Source: a candidate division KSB1 bacterium (GTDB lineage: Bacteria; Zhuqueibacterota; Zhuqueibacteria; JANLFK01; Oleimicrobiaceae). Taken from it: DNA of 64,000 bases. The position numbers were made by a program, and so were the translations under genes. Location: assembly GCA_034506335.1 (NCBI GenBank), contig JAPDPR010000006.1:1-64000 (forward strand). Direction: 5' to 3'. Below, in pieces: positions 8,421 to 17,808 of this stretch (within the stretch, counting starts at the first letter, position 1; the number at the start of each line of letters is the position of its first letter). The notes under the pieces were generated by a model that did not search any database, was not told where the DNA came from, and saw only the letters and a list, made by a program, of their open reading frames with translations.

Positions 8421-9851
8421 TCAGTACGCCTTGGCTACCAGCACCCGGTGTTGCGAGGGCTGGCCGCAAAGCAGGCAGGGGCCTCGGTCCTCCACGTGCT
8501 GGAACGGGATGAGCCGGATGGTTGCTTTGGTTTCCTCCTGGAGGCGGTCTTCACAAGATCGTTCGCCGCACCAATCGACCCAGAAGAAGCCGCCGGGATC
8601 CTCGACCATGCGACAGAGCGTGGCCCAGTCCGTGACCACATGCGTGTGGCGATCGCGGAACTCGAGGGCGCGCGCGAAGAGGTCCTTCTGCATAAGTTCC
8701 AGTTCCTCGACAATGGCCTCCGGCAATGCGGGGGCGGAAACCATTTTCTTCTGCCGCGTATCGCGCCGGACCAGCACAGCCTGCTGGTTTGCCATGTCCC
8801 GCGGTCCCACCTCAACGCGGATGGGCACGCCGCGCTGCTCCCACTCGTTGAATTTCCATCCTGGGCGATAGTTGTCGCGGTCGTCGACTTTGAACGTGAC
8901 GCGGCCATGCCAGGAGGCGGTGAGTTGCCGCACGTAGCTTAAAACCGCCTCGCGCTCCTCGTCGCCGGTCCAAATAGGAACTACCACCGCCTGCAGGCTC
9001 GCGAGCCGTGGCGGGAGCACAAGGCCGTTGTCGTCGCTGTGGCACATGATGAGGGCGCCAATGAGCCGCGTGGAAACGCCCCAGCTGGTGGCCCACACGT
9101 ACTGCTGCTTGCCCTCCTCGTCTTGGTAGGTGACGTCAAAGGCCCGGGCAAAGTTCTGCCCCAAGTTGTGCGAGGTGCCGGCTTGCAAGGCGCGCCGGTC
9201 CTGCATCATGGCCTCGATGCAATAGGTGCGCACCGCCCCGGCAAACTTCTCCTTGTCGGTTTTGAGGCCCACGAACACAGGGATGGCCATGTAGTCCTCA
9301 GCGAAGCGACGGTAGAGGTCGAGGATGAGCAGGGCTTCCTTTTCCGCTTCCTCTTCAGTGGCGTGTGCGGTGTGGCCTTCTTGCCAGAGGAACTCCGTGG
9401 TGCGGAGAAAGAGGCGGGTACGCATCTCCCAGCGCACCACATTTGCCCACTGGTTGATGAGCAGAGGTAGATCCCGGTGCGAGTGAATCCAATTGCGGTA
9501 CATGGCCCAGATGATGGTCTCCGAAGTGGGCCGTACCACTAGTGGCTCCTCCAACTTCTTGCCACCACCGTGGGTAACCACCGCACACTCCGGGGCAAAG
9601 CCCTCCACGTGCTCGGCCTCTCGCCGTAGGTAGCTCTCAGGGATGAAAAGGGGAAAGTACGCGTTCACGTGGCCGGTCTCTTTGAACATCCGGTCAAGGG
9701 TGCTCTGAATCTTTTCCCAAATGGCATAGCCGTTGGGGCGGATGACCATGCACCCTTTGACCGGCGCATAGTCTGCGAGTTCCGCAGCGGCGATCACGTC
9801 GGTGTACCAGCGAGCATAGTCCTCGTCTCGGGGGGTTATTCCTTTAGCCAT
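8421..9851 (-). CDS. proS: Prolyl-tRNA synthetase, type 3 (archaeal/eukaryal-like)
   Basis: A 476-residue class II synthetase that charges tRNA-Pro. It lacks the large editing insertion of type 1 bacterial ProRS. Visible motifs: [12 protein letters not shown] (residues 64-75), [11 protein letters not shown] (105-115), [20 protein letters not shown] (145-163), and a late zinc-binding region with [11 protein letters not shown] and CLLCG. The protein ends in Tyr (VAKAY), as is usual for this type. This compact form is found in archaea, eukaryotes and a number of bacterial phyla including FCB lineages. It is the first gene of a co-directional block of seven and has its own promoter about 75 to 105 bases upstream. 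Confidence 0.97.
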   Translation of the reverse strand: MAKGITPRDEDYARWYTDVIAAAELADYAPVKGCMVIRPNGYAIWEKIQSTLDRMFKETGHVNAYFPLFIPESYLRREAEHVEGFAPECAVVTHGGGKKLEEPLVVRPTSETIIWAMYRNWIHSHRDLPLLINQWANVVRWEMRTRLFLRTTEFLWQEGHTAHATEEEAEKEALLILDLYRRFAEDYMAIPVFVGLKTDKEKFAGAVRTYCIEAMMQDRRALQAGTSHNLGQNFARAFDVTYQDEEGKQQYVWATSWGVSTRLIGALIMCHSDDNGLVLPPRLASLQAVVVPIWTGDEEREAVLSYVRQLTASWHGRVTFKVDDRDNYRPGWKFNEWEQRGVPIRVEVGPRDMANQQAVLVRRDTRQKKMVSAPALPEAIVEELELMQKDLFARALEFRDRHTHVVTDWATLCRMVEDPGGFFWVDWCGERSCEDRLQEETKATIRLIPFQHVEDRGPCLLCGQPSQHRVLVAKAY

Positions 9852-9927
9852 ACTCCTCCTGTTGCCAGCGATGAAGGGTAAATATCGACATCATCGCGCC
9901 TCGAGCTAACCAGGCGCGATTGTGCAA

Positions 9928-9956
9928 AAGATAACGCAATGGAGGGACAATGTCAA
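9928..9956 (-). promoter_or_regulatory. Sigma-70-like promoter for proS and its downstream block
   Basis: On the minus strand, TTGACA (9956-9951) and TATCTT (9933-9928) are 17 bases apart. The predicted start is near 9921, which leaves a leader of about 70 bases before the proS ATG at 9851. The rest of the gap 9852-10101 shows nothing clear. Confidence 0.75.
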
Positions 9957-10101
9957 GGGGTTTCAGGGGCGAGCGAAGGAAAGGCCCGACGGCAACTGCC
10001 GCGGATGAGGAAGGGCGCGCGGGCAAGCCTCAGGGAATTGTCGGGAGCAATGCCGCACTCCGCTGCCCCTGAGTGCGCCCGCGCGCCTTGTGAGTCTTCG
10101 G

Positions 10102-11055
10102 CTATTTCAGCACTGCCATCTTCCGCACCTGGTCAAAGTCGTTCACCCGCAGGCGGTAGAAGAAAAGCCCAGTGGGCAAGTTGGACGCGTCGAACGTCAC
10201 GCGATGGACGCCGGCCTCCTGCACCTGATCGACCAGGGTAGCTACGACCTCGCCCAACACGTTGTACACCACGAGCTTCACCTTTCCCTGTTCCTTGAGC
10301 TGGTACACTATCTCCGTGGATGGGTTGAACGGGTTGGGATAATTCTGGCGCAAGGCGTAGCTACGTGGTGCGGCCACCTCCACACACTGCGGTTCGGTGA
10401 ACTGGATGGCACCGTCGGTGTCGATTTGCTTCAAGCGATAGTAGTATACTCCAGCGGCAAGATCGGAGTCTACGAACTCATAATTCTGGTGCCTAAGCGT
10501 GGTGCCTGCCCCTGGGATAAATACTATCGTCTGGAAAGAAACCCTGTCCCTGGACCGCTGTACTTCAAAGCCAAAGTTGTTGCTCTCGGACGCGGTCTTC
10601 CAGGTCAAGCGCACGCGCGGGCCAGCCTCGGCCTGCTCCACGCTAGCTATGAATTCGATGAGCTCTACCGGCAGCGCTGACTGCCCGGCGTATTGGAGGT
10701 CTTCGTTTGTCGTCACGTAGCGGAGATAGGTCACCGCACCTTTGAAGGGGCCGTTGCGCACGTTTTCGAAACGCATGAACAGTGTATCTCCGGCCTTCCA
10801 TTGGGCTGAACCACCGGCAAATAGGGCCAAGGCAAGGCTCCACATCCCTTCCTTCTGCGTGAGCCCCACTAACGTGTCCAGTGGGTCGTTCGTCAGGCGG
10901 GCCGTGTACTGGATGTCCGCAGAGTCGGGTTTGCTCAGGTCCGGATTCAACACTTGTCCGTAGACAATAGCAGTGAGGGGCCCCTGCGCCGCGGCAGAGC
11001 CAGGAAGTGTCACTGCCGCCAGAAGCATCAGCACGAAGCTCAGCAGGCCTTTCAT
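10102..11055 (-). CDS. Secreted protein with type IX secretion-type C-terminal sorting domain
   Basis: A 317-residue exported protein. It begins with a signal peptide ending near PGSAAAQG. The middle (about residues 160-230) is a beta-rich FN3-like segment (VRLTWKTASESNNFGFEVQRS) common in this domain context. The last 80 residues are a T9SS type A sorting domain: LRQNYPNPFNPSTEIVYQL, then KLVVYNVLGEVVATL and the ending FDQVRKMAVLK. Such tails are recognised by T9SS in Bacteroidetes and also occur widely in KSB1 and Calditrichota genomes. ATG 11055 has an AGGGAGG site; an earlier start at 11103 would give a poor signal peptide. It follows the giant Ig-like protein gene by 61 bases on the same strand. 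No enzymatic domain is seen. Confidence 0.85.
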   Translation of the reverse strand: MKGLLSFVLMLLAAVTLPGSAAAQGPLTAIVYGQVLNPDLSKPDSADIQYTARLTNDPLDTLVGLTQKEGMWSLALALFAGGSAQWKAGDTLFMRFENVRNGPFKGAVTYLRYVTTNEDLQYAGQSALPVELIEFIASVEQAEAGPRVRLTWKTASESNNFGFEVQRSRDRVSFQTIVFIPGAGTTLRHQNYEFVDSDLAAGVYYYRLKQIDTDGAIQFTEPQCVEVAAPRSYALRQNYPNPFNPSTEIVYQLKEQGKVKLVVYNVLGEVVATLVDQVQEAGVHRVTFDASNLPTGLFFYRLRVNDFDQVRKMAVLK

Positions 11056-11116
11056 ACCATCCTCCCTAAGGAATTCTTTCATGGCAAAGCCCGTGAGGGT
11101 CAAGTGCCCTCAATGG

Positions 11117-14100
11117 TCATTCCGCGCGACCTGTTGCAGTCTGCCCTTCGCCAGATACGCCGGTCGTCATGCTTCCGGATGGCCACTGGTTAGGTGCAGA
11201 CTGGTTCACCAAGAGCAGGACCGGCTCGCCAGGGCTTAGGGCGAAGTTGGTGCCTATTCCAGGCGTCGGCAGCCAATACTGGGTGAAGGCGTTGGTGGCC
11301 GGCTCGATGCGGTAGAGGGCCTCCACGCCGCCGATGCTGGCCGCCAGTTGCGCGGCGTTGGTTATGGTCAAGCGATCCAACGGCACGCTAATCTCGTTAT
11401 AGGTCCGCGTCTTGGTCTTGGCGAGGTTGAAACGCACCGCGCCGGGATAGGGCACCGACCCCACCATGAACCAAGTACTCGGGGCATCGCCCTTCAAGTT
11501 GACCAGGCAGGCCATCCCCGGCGTGATGGGGAAGTTAGTGCCGATGTTCAAGTCGGCCAGCCAGTAGGTGGTGTAGGCGTTGGTGCTCGGATCCAGCTTG
11601 TACACCGCAGCCACACCTCCGATGTTTGCGGCCAAGGACTTGGCGTCGGTAATGCTCGGGTCGATCAGCGGCAGGGAGAGGTGCGTATACTTCCGCGTCT
11701 CCCCCTTGTTCAAAACAAAGCCGTAGTGGCCAATGCGGTTAGAGGGGCCAGACATGTTATTGTCGTCCATGGCCACCACCATGTAGAAGCGACGCAGGCC
11801 CTCGATGTTGAGCACTATAAAGGTATCCGGCACCGAGCCCAACAGAGTGGCGCCCTCGTCACCCACGTTGAAGTAGGCGTTGGTCGGGTGGGCGTAGACA
11901 CGGTAGGTGATGCGCGAACGCTCGGCTGAACCGTCCACACCTTTAGTCACCTTGGGCCAGAAGAGCTTGACCTGGTTGCTGATCTTGCGTATCGTCGCTT
12001 CGGCGATCGCGGCCGGTGGGATGTCGTCCGTGGCACCACCGCGTCCCTTGGTGAGTGGCGACACGAGCTGCGTCGTCGTCAGAGACCCGGCTACTATCGG
12101 GTGACCCTGTTCATCTTTTGGAGGAACTGCAAACAGATAGCCGTCCGGCAGAGGGATAGCGTCTTCATCTGGCGCTATAGAAGCCGCGCCCGTGAACGTA
12201 GGCGGATTCTTTACCGCCTGCACGTAAAAGTCCGAGATCACATTGTCGTAGGTTGGTACCACGACGCGCACCGAGTCCGCTTCGGTCTGGCGGGGGTCGG
12301 TAGCCTGCACCGTGCCCCAGTGGAATAGCTTGTTTTCCACTACCCGGTAGATTTGGTAGTAGTCGATGATATTGACCGTGCCGATGCCCGGATGGTTCTT
12401 CGAAAAGTCCCAGATCAACGTCACATAGCCGCCCTGGTCGCCTCTGCCGTCTGCCCCCTTGTAATCTTTCACAGTAAGCTTATCCGGGGCGTCGATGACC
12501 GCTTCTTGCACCACAATAGGTTCAGACGAACCGTTCACCCCTGGATCGGTGAGCTTGTAGACGGTAATGACCAGGTTGGAGGTGGTGTCGAGGCAAACGA
12601 TCTGGAACACCCCCTCACCCTTGGTGAGTCGTTGTACGCCAGTGGGCAAAATGACCCGCTGCTTGTTGGCAGCAAAGAGCAAAGGCACCGTAAAGTTCGT
12701 GTCGGTCTTGGCATGGGAATCCTTGGCGATGACCTTAATATCGAAGGGTACACCGGTGAACTGATTCCCTTCCTTGTAAAGCTGGCTGACGATGAAGTGG
12801 CTGGCAGTGGCGTCGATAACGCCTATCCAAGAGGTCTGGACGTTGCCATTGTCCTCGCCGGTAATGTCATCGTGAATCACGTTGGGGCTCGTCAATCGAA
12901 CGGTGCCGGTCTGGGTTGGTGCCCACTGCGAGTAGGGGGCCACATTCAAGAGAACGCGTGCGCTACTGGGCTGGCTCACAGATGCCAACGCCGGGGTGAA
13001 GCCCATGATGAGGGAAAAGTCGGTCAGGTCGAGCCCTTGCACTCGTTCGCTCATCAGGATCTCCACGGTGGTGGTGGAGATGGTCCGGGCGCTCATGATA
13101 GCCGGACCAGCCTTGTCGCTCTCCAGGGACAGCCCTTCGCCCAGGGCGGCCATCACATTGTCGGCCCAGTCCGCGAATCCCTTTCCCGTTTCGACCATTA
13201 CGTCCGGCACGTCGCCTGTATCGCCACCATATGGGGTGGCCGGCGGACCACCAGCCGTCGTCTCATTGAAAGAGATGTAAGCCTCCACCGTGTCGCCGAA
13301 GGAGTTAATGGCCGTGGGCTTGTAATAGGCATGCGAGGGGTTGTACACGTTCATGTCCAGCGCCAGGCCGCCCTTGGCACCGTCGTAGCCCACGATACGC
13401 CAGTTCGCGGCCTTGAACGATGCCTTGGGGAAAATGGGCGACAGGGGGTCGAACACGAAGCGATAATGGTCCAACTTTCCGTCGGCGTCAAAGTCTTGTG
13501 TATACAGCCCCAAGAGGATGGGGGCGATGTTGTCTCGCTTCACCTTGACATCAGAGCCAGTCCCGGAGAAGCCGACGATGCTGCCGTCGTCATCCCATTG
13601 CAGGTTGCCGTTGGGGGTGGGAGCCACGTCGTAGACCACGCTGGTGCCGTAGAAGTTGACAAAACCGCTGTCAGTCTTGGTCCACGTGCTCCCGGTGCTG
13701 TTGAGGTAGATGACGTTATCCTGATTGGTGCCAGACAGCCCGGTGAAAAAGACCTTGGTTCCGGCGGCGTTAAAGTTCCTGATCCCCACGAACCATTTGA
13801 AACGCGACGGCGCTTGGGCGCCAGCTTCGGTGGTGGGCCAGCCCGCAGTGTTCACCTTCTCGCTGAACGTGAGACGAATCCGATTTCCGCCTGCGGTATA
13901 GGCTTCGATGAGGGCCGGCCCCGCCCCGTCGAGGATCTGCACCGGCGTCGCGTTCTCCGAAGAAGGCGTAACGTCGGTGGACAAGAGGTTTTCCACAAAG
14001 CCGTTGTTCACCGCGCTGCGGAGGCCGGTTGTTGAACCGGGATTCACATAGGTGACCGTGGGCACCAAGTCTGTGTTGGGCACCTTTGGGGAAGTTGCGA

Positions 14101-15562
14101 CCACCGGAATCCTAAAGGTGGTGGCGTTGGCCCAAGTGCCTGTGGCCCCAATGGTCAGAATCCCTTTGCCCGCCACGGTGAAACCGCTGGTACTCAGCCG
14201 ACTCTGGTCCATGCCATTTTGAGCATGGTCAAAGGTCACCTCCACCCAGTCCAGGTAGCCCCAGCCATTGGTTCCGGCATTGGTGGGCGACAGCCCATCG
14301 ACGGTGCGCACGGAGACGATGTTGGGAAAGATGCCGTCGGTAATGGTCTTGGTGGGCCCTACGCCATTGTAGTTGCTGTCCGGACTCACGTCCCGCACAA
14401 GATTGATGCCTGTGAACGAAATGGTGCCCGTGACGTCCTCATGAATAAAGTTGTTGGTCAGGGTAAATTCATAGGTAGCCGTGGGGGGATTTGCAGCGGT
14501 GGGCGAAACGATGGCGCTCACCGGGTTATTGACCCCGTTGATGGTCACGGTGAAATCGTTGCCCTGTACGTAATTGAAGGCCACCGGTTCGCTAAACACC
14601 ACCTGAATGCGTTTGGCGGCAAGTGCATTGGCCAATGCTTGTCGCCGGGTCGCGCGCTTGGTCTGGGCGCTGACAATGGCAGGTCCGGAGCGGTCGGTCA
14701 CCGCCTTGGAATGCGTCTGAGCAAACTGACCAACAGAATTTGCGAACTTGTCCGCATCGCTGGGCGGAGGGTAGTACCACAACGTGGGCGTGATGCCGGA
14801 GTTGGGGGAGTTGGAAACCGTCCATATCACAAAGTGTTTGTTGTCGCTCCAGGCCCCCAGTGCTTCGATGCTGGACACGGTGGAGCCCAGGCCGCCAAAA
14901 ATCGCCGTGCTCGCGGCCGTGTTGCTGGTGCGCATGGGCTCGCTCCACTCGATGACGATCTTGTCGATGTAGCCGTCATACTGCACCTGATTGCCGGGGG
15001 AGCCTGGCGTGTGTCCGGTGCCGTCGTCGTAATGTTCCACTTTCCGCATGCGCGGGGTGATGTCGTCGGTGGCCTTCACGAACCCTGTTTCGGTCTGAAT
15101 GGGGACGCCACCCACACGCAGATACCCACTTGCGGCGAACTTGACCCGGGGCTGGATGTTGGTGTCGTAGCCCAGGCCATCAGGGAACGGATTGCTTACC
15201 CCTGACTTGATCCGGACGTAGAAGTATTGGTCGTAAGCACCCTGGCCTGGGATCGGATCCGACACGAGCTCCCCCGCGTCGCCGCTGGCTTCGTAGACGT
15301 CGCCAGGATTGGTGGTCTCGTTGTCGTCGCCGTCGATGTTCAGGTCGATCTCCACTTTGGCGCCGGCAAAATTGTCGTTGAGGGCGTTGTGACCATCGGG
15401 CCCCACGACGGTGAGTTTGATCCACGCCGCATAGCCGGTGTACGCAGGGTCAGCGGTAGCCCTGTTGCCGACCGACCCCTGTTGCGCAAAAGCTGCTGCC
15501 GAGCAGAGCAGGAGGAGACCAGCTGCCACCAGCGCGTTGCTCCGTAGCCTATTCGCTGCCAT
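11117..15562 (-). CDS. Giant secreted protein with Ig-like modules and a C-terminal tandem repeat
   Basis: A 1481-residue extracellular or surface protein. ATG 15562 is chosen because it has a GGAGG site six bases upstream and gives a clean signal peptide (NALVAAGLLLLCSAAAFAQQ). Several segments beginning with phrases like GPAIVSAQT, GPALIEAYT and GPAIMSART followed by a VFSEPV/TFSEKV/LMSERV strand look like SbsA-type bacterial Ig repeats. An FN3-like part follows (VKLFWPKVTKGVDGS). The C-terminus holds two copies of an approximately 96-residue unit. It lacks an obvious T9SS sorting tail of its own, unlike the next gene. No catalytic motif was found; adhesin, surface-layer or matrix roles are guesses. 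Confidence 0.85.
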   Translation of the reverse strand: MAANRLRSNALVAAGLLLLCSAAAFAQQGSVGNRATADPAYTGYAAWIKLTVVGPDGHNALNDNFAGAKVEIDLNIDGDDNETTNPGDVYEASGDAGELVSDPIPGQGAYDQYFYVRIKSGVSNPFPDGLGYDTNIQPRVKFAASGYLRVGGVPIQTETGFVKATDDITPRMRKVEHYDDGTGHTPGSPGNQVQYDGYIDKIVIEWSEPMRTSNTAASTAIFGGLGSTVSSIEALGAWSDNKHFVIWTVSNSPNSGITPTLWYYPPPSDADKFANSVGQFAQTHSKAVTDRSGPAIVSAQTKRATRRQALANALAAKRIQVVFSEPVAFNYVQGNDFTVTINGVNNPVSAIVSPTAANPPTATYEFTLTNNFIHEDVTGTISFTGINLVRDVSPDSNYNGVGPTKTITDGIFPNIVSVRTVDGLSPTNAGTNGWGYLDWVEVTFDHAQNGMDQSRLSTSGFTVAGKGILTIGATGTWANATTFRIPVVATSPKVPNTDLVPTVTYVNPGSTTGLRSAVNNGFVENLLSTDVTPSSENATPVQILDGAGPALIEAYTAGGNRIRLTFSEKVNTAGWPTTEAGAQAPSRFKWFVGIRNFNAAGTKVFFTGLSGTNQDNVIYLNSTGSTWTKTDSGFVNFYGTSVVYDVAPTPNGNLQWDDDGSIVGFSGTGSDVKVKRDNIAPILLGLYTQDFDADGKLDHYRFVFDPLSPIFPKASFKAANWRIVGYDGAKGGLALDMNVYNPSHAYYKPTAINSFGDTVEAYISFNETTAGGPPATPYGGDTGDVPDVMVETGKGFADWADNVMAALGEGLSLESDKAGPAIMSARTISTTTVEILMSERVQGLDLTDFSLIMGFTPALASVSQPSSARVLLNVAPYSQWAPTQTGTVRLTSPNVIHDDITGEDNGNVQTSWIGVIDATASHFIVSQLYKEGNQFTGVPFDIKVIAKDSHAKTDTNFTVPLLFAANKQRVILPTGVQRLTKGEGVFQIVCLDTTSNLVITVYKLTDPGVNGSSEPIVVQEAVIDAPDKLTVKDYKGADGRGDQGGYVTLIWDFSKNHPGIGTVNIIDYYQIYRVVENKLFHWGTVQATDPRQTEADSVRVVVPTYDNVISDFYVQAVKNPPTFTGAASIAPDEDAIPLPDGYLFAVPPKDEQGHPIVAGSLTTTQLVSPLTKGRGGATDDIPPAAIAEATIRKISNQVKLFWPKVTKGVDGSAERSRITYRVYAHPTNAYFNVGDEGATLLGSVPDTFIVLNIEGLRRFYMVVAMDDNNMSGPSNRIGHYGFVLNKGETRKYTHLSLPLIDPSITDAKSLAANIGGVAAVYKLDPSTNAYTTYWLADLNIGTNFPITPGMACLVNLKGDAPSTWFMVGSVPYPGAVRFNLAKTKTRTYNEISVPLDRLTITNAAQLAASIGGVEALYRIEPATNAFTQYWLPTPGIGTNFALSPGEPVLLLVNQSAPNQWPSGSMTTGVSGEGQTATGRAE
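11141..11716 (-). repeat. Two tandem copies of an approximately 96-residue unit
   Basis: Within the giant secreted protein, segments at about 11716-11429 and 11428-11141 align with a 288-base period. Both contain a TRxYxxxSxPL start, an (A/S)xIGGVxAxYxxxPxTNA(Y/F)TxYWL core and an IGTNFxxxPG turn. Copy boundaries are approximate. The unit is divergent enough to be an old domain duplication, not slipped DNA. Confidence 0.7.
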
Positions 15563-15646
15563 CGTTAGCCTCCACTCCATACGTTCGAGCCCCCAGCGGG
15601 TCCACAGGTGCTTGCATGCCCACCCTTGCACACTCCACGCCGTGTA

Positions 15647-15674
15647 AAATTAGCAATTGATTTCACAAAAGCAA
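15647..15674 (-). promoter_or_regulatory. Probable promoter of the giant secreted protein gene
   Basis: On the minus strand TTGCTT (15674-15669) and TAATTT (15652-15647) are separated by 16 bases in an A/T-rich patch. The predicted start is near 15640, leaving about 78 bases before ATG 15562. Both boxes deviate from consensus, so this is a moderate call. Confidence 0.5.
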
Positions 15675-15998
15675 GCACTTTTTGAACAGTTTAGGGGCCT
15701 GGACAAATGTACTACTCCACGCTTGCAGCGGCCGACATAAACGCTGCTCAAGTGTGGGCGGCAAATCTGGTGCCAGGGAGAATGGAGAGGAGAGGCTTGG
15801 GCCGCCACGCAACGCCAGGTGGAGCTGAGCGTGAGGTGCTTCAACCTATAGAAAACGTGAATGTTGGGACAAGGCTTTTCTTATGGCGCTCGCACCGTGG
15901 AGTGCCTTCGGCCAAAGGAGTGTGCGGAAATGCGATAGGGTGACACAGTGTGTTCGAAATGAGACGATTTGAGCGGTTATCGGCCACCGACAAACGCG
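15675..15998. other. Gene-free divergent intergenic stretch
   Basis: Between the two divergent promoters I see no supported gene. Short open frames exist on both strands but have no ribosome-binding site and no protein-like composition. No tRNA cloverleaf, repeat array or strong hairpin was found. Confidence 0.5.
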
Positions 15999-16027
15999 TT
16001 GATTTTTGCCCGCTTGTTTGCTAAATT
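15999..16027 (+). promoter_or_regulatory. Sigma-70-like promoter of the ABC1-kinase gene
   Basis: TTGATT (15999-16004) and TAAATT (16022-16027) are 17 bases apart. The predicted start lies near 16034, about 63 bases before the preferred GTG start at 16097 and only 9 bases before the alternative GTG at 16043. Confidence 0.65.
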
Positions 16028-16096
16028 AACCCGGCAGGCGGAGTGGCGAAGCTGACAAAAGGAGCGCCGCCTACTCCTTTCGAGCGGAGGTCCGTA

Positions 16097-17770
16097 GTGC
16101 TCAAGATTCACCGACGATACCGGCACCTCAAGCGCTATCGGCAGATTGCCGTGGTCTTGGTCAAGTATGGGTTTGCGGACCTGGTGGAGCGGCTGAACCT
16201 TGGTGCCTATTTGCAGGTGGGGCGCCGCTTGCTTCGTCTCAAGGGAACGCCCGAAGGCGGGTCCACTGCCAGACGTATCCGGATGGCGCTCGAAGAGCTA
16301 GGGCCCACCTTTGTCAAGCTTGGCCAGGTGTTGAGCACGCGTTCCTTCTTAGTGCCTGCCGACGTGGTGGCGGAGCTCTCCTTGCTTCAGGACCAGGTGC
16401 GGCCGGAGCCTTTTTCCGCTCTGGAGCCGGTTCTCCAGCAGGAACTGCGAGGTCCATTAGGGCAGCACTTTCCGTGGTTTGACAGCGAGCCGTTGGCTTC
16501 GGCCTCCATCGCTCAGGTACACCGCGCGCGCACCGCTGATGGCCACGAGGTGGTGGTCAAAATTCAGCGCCCTGGGATTGCCGAGTCCATCGAAGCAGAC
16601 ATGGAGATCTTGCTGGACTTGGCGCGGCTCATTGAGCGGCACCTGCCAGAGAGTGGCCAGTTCGCCCCTGTGGCTATGGTGGAGGAGCTGGCCAGAAGCA
16701 CGCGGCGGGAGCTGGACTTTGTGGCCGAGGCGCGCAATGTGGAGTTGTTCGCGCGCAACTGTGCCAAGCTCTCGGGTGTGCATGTGCCCGCGGTGTTTTG
16801 GAACCTCACTACCACCCGCGTGCTGACCTTGGAGTATGTGGAGGGGGTCAAGATCTCAGAGGTGGACAAGCTCCGCCACATGGGGGTGGACCTAAGGGAA
16901 TTGGTGCGGCGCGGGACGGACTTTGTACTGAAACAGATTTTCGAGGACGGCTTCTTCCACGCCGACCCCCATCCCGGGAATCTCCTGGTGCGGCGAGACG
17001 GGGCCATCGTCCCTGTCGACTTTGGCATCATGGGGCGTTTAGACGATGAGATGCTGAGCTTGTTCGCTGATCTGCTGCTGGGCGTAACCCGCCGCGACGT
17101 GGAGCTTGTGGTCAGGGTCATGGCGCAGATGGGGATTGTCACGCCGGGCGGCGACGAAAGAACACTGCGCCTGGACATTAGCGAGTTCATCGACCGCTAC
17201 TACGGACTTGCCTTGCGCAAGGTGCGCATGAAAGCCCTCTTGGAGGAGGCTGTGGCCCTCCTCGTGCGCCACCGGCTCCGCGTTCCGTCTAACCTCATGC
17301 TTCTGGGTAAAACTTTGGGTGCCTACGAGGATCTTGCGGCACGGCTGGACCCGGATTTCTCCTTTGCCGCAGCTGTGGGCCCCTACGCCCGCAAACTGAT
17401 GTGGCGACAGTTCGAGCCCGGGCGGCTCGTCTACCAGGTGGGGCGGACCATGCGGGAGCTGTACCAACTGAGCCTTGTCGTGCCCCGGCATGTGGAGACA
17501 CTGCTGCGACGGCTGAGCGCAGGTCGACTCGGGGCAGAACTGCACCACCAGGGCTTGGAGAACCTCATCCGCGAGATTGACCGTTCGTCAAATCGGCTGT
17601 CGTTCAGCCTGATCATCGCCGCCCTCATCGTGGCCTCCTCGATGATCATCACCGCCGGCCTGGGACCACGACTGTTTGGTCTGTCGGTCTTGGGTGTGGC
17701 CGGCTACCTCTTCGCCGGGCTGCTGGGAGTGTGGCTTGTAGTGGCGATTCTCCGCTCAGGGCGGCTGTAG
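16097..17770 (+). CDS. ABC1 (UbiB/AarF) family atypical kinase
   Basis: A 557-residue membrane-anchored protein of the UbiB/ABC1 family, atypical kinases or ATPases linked to isoprenoid-lipid (quinone) metabolism. The diagnostic KxGQ motif is in FVKLGQVLSTR, followed by the Ala-rich loop ASASIAQVHRA, the lysine strand VVVKIQRP, the catalytic-type HADPHPGN and the VDFGIMG metal-binding Asp. Two hydrophobic helices at the C-terminus (about 515-557) anchor it. GTG 16097 has GGAGG six bases upstream and yields the usual family length; an in-frame GTG 18 codons earlier would be nearly leaderless relative to the promoter. No ubiquinone or menaquinone genes are adjacent. Confidence 0.93.
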   Translation: MLKIHRRYRHLKRYRQIAVVLVKYGFADLVERLNLGAYLQVGRRLLRLKGTPEGGSTARRIRMALEELGPTFVKLGQVLSTRSFLVPADVVAELSLLQDQVRPEPFSALEPVLQQELRGPLGQHFPWFDSEPLASASIAQVHRARTADGHEVVVKIQRPGIAESIEADMEILLDLARLIERHLPESGQFAPVAMVEELARSTRRELDFVAEARNVELFARNCAKLSGVHVPAVFWNLTTTRVLTLEYVEGVKISEVDKLRHMGVDLRELVRRGTDFVLKQIFEDGFFHADPHPGNLLVRRDGAIVPVDFGIMGRLDDEMLSLFADLLLGVTRRDVELVVRVMAQMGIVTPGGDERTLRLDISEFIDRYYGLALRKVRMKALLEEAVALLVRHRLRVPSNLMLLGKTLGAYEDLAARLDPDFSFAAAVGPYARKLMWRQFEPGRLVYQVGRTMRELYQLSLVVPRHVETLLRRLSAGRLGAELHHQGLENLIREIDRSSNRLSFSLIIAALIVASSMIITAGLGPRLFGLSVLGVAGYLFAGLLGVWLVVAILRSGRL

Positions 17771-17808
17771 ATTTTCCCCAAGCGACTAGAAGGTAACGAG
17801 AGGGCACT

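Noticed and set aside
12353-14035. A 560-codon open frame on the plus strand
   Set aside because: It lies antisense within the giant secreted protein gene, which has a signal peptide, Ig-like repeats and a ribosome-binding site. The antisense translation is rich in Arg, His and Gly with no fold-like pattern.
14219-15205. A 328-codon open frame on the plus strand
   Set aside because: Also antisense to the giant secreted protein and a by-product of G+C-rich codon use.
15707-15943. A 78-codon open frame in the divergent gap before the ABC1 kinase gene
   Set aside because: It has no ribosome-binding site and no protein-like composition.
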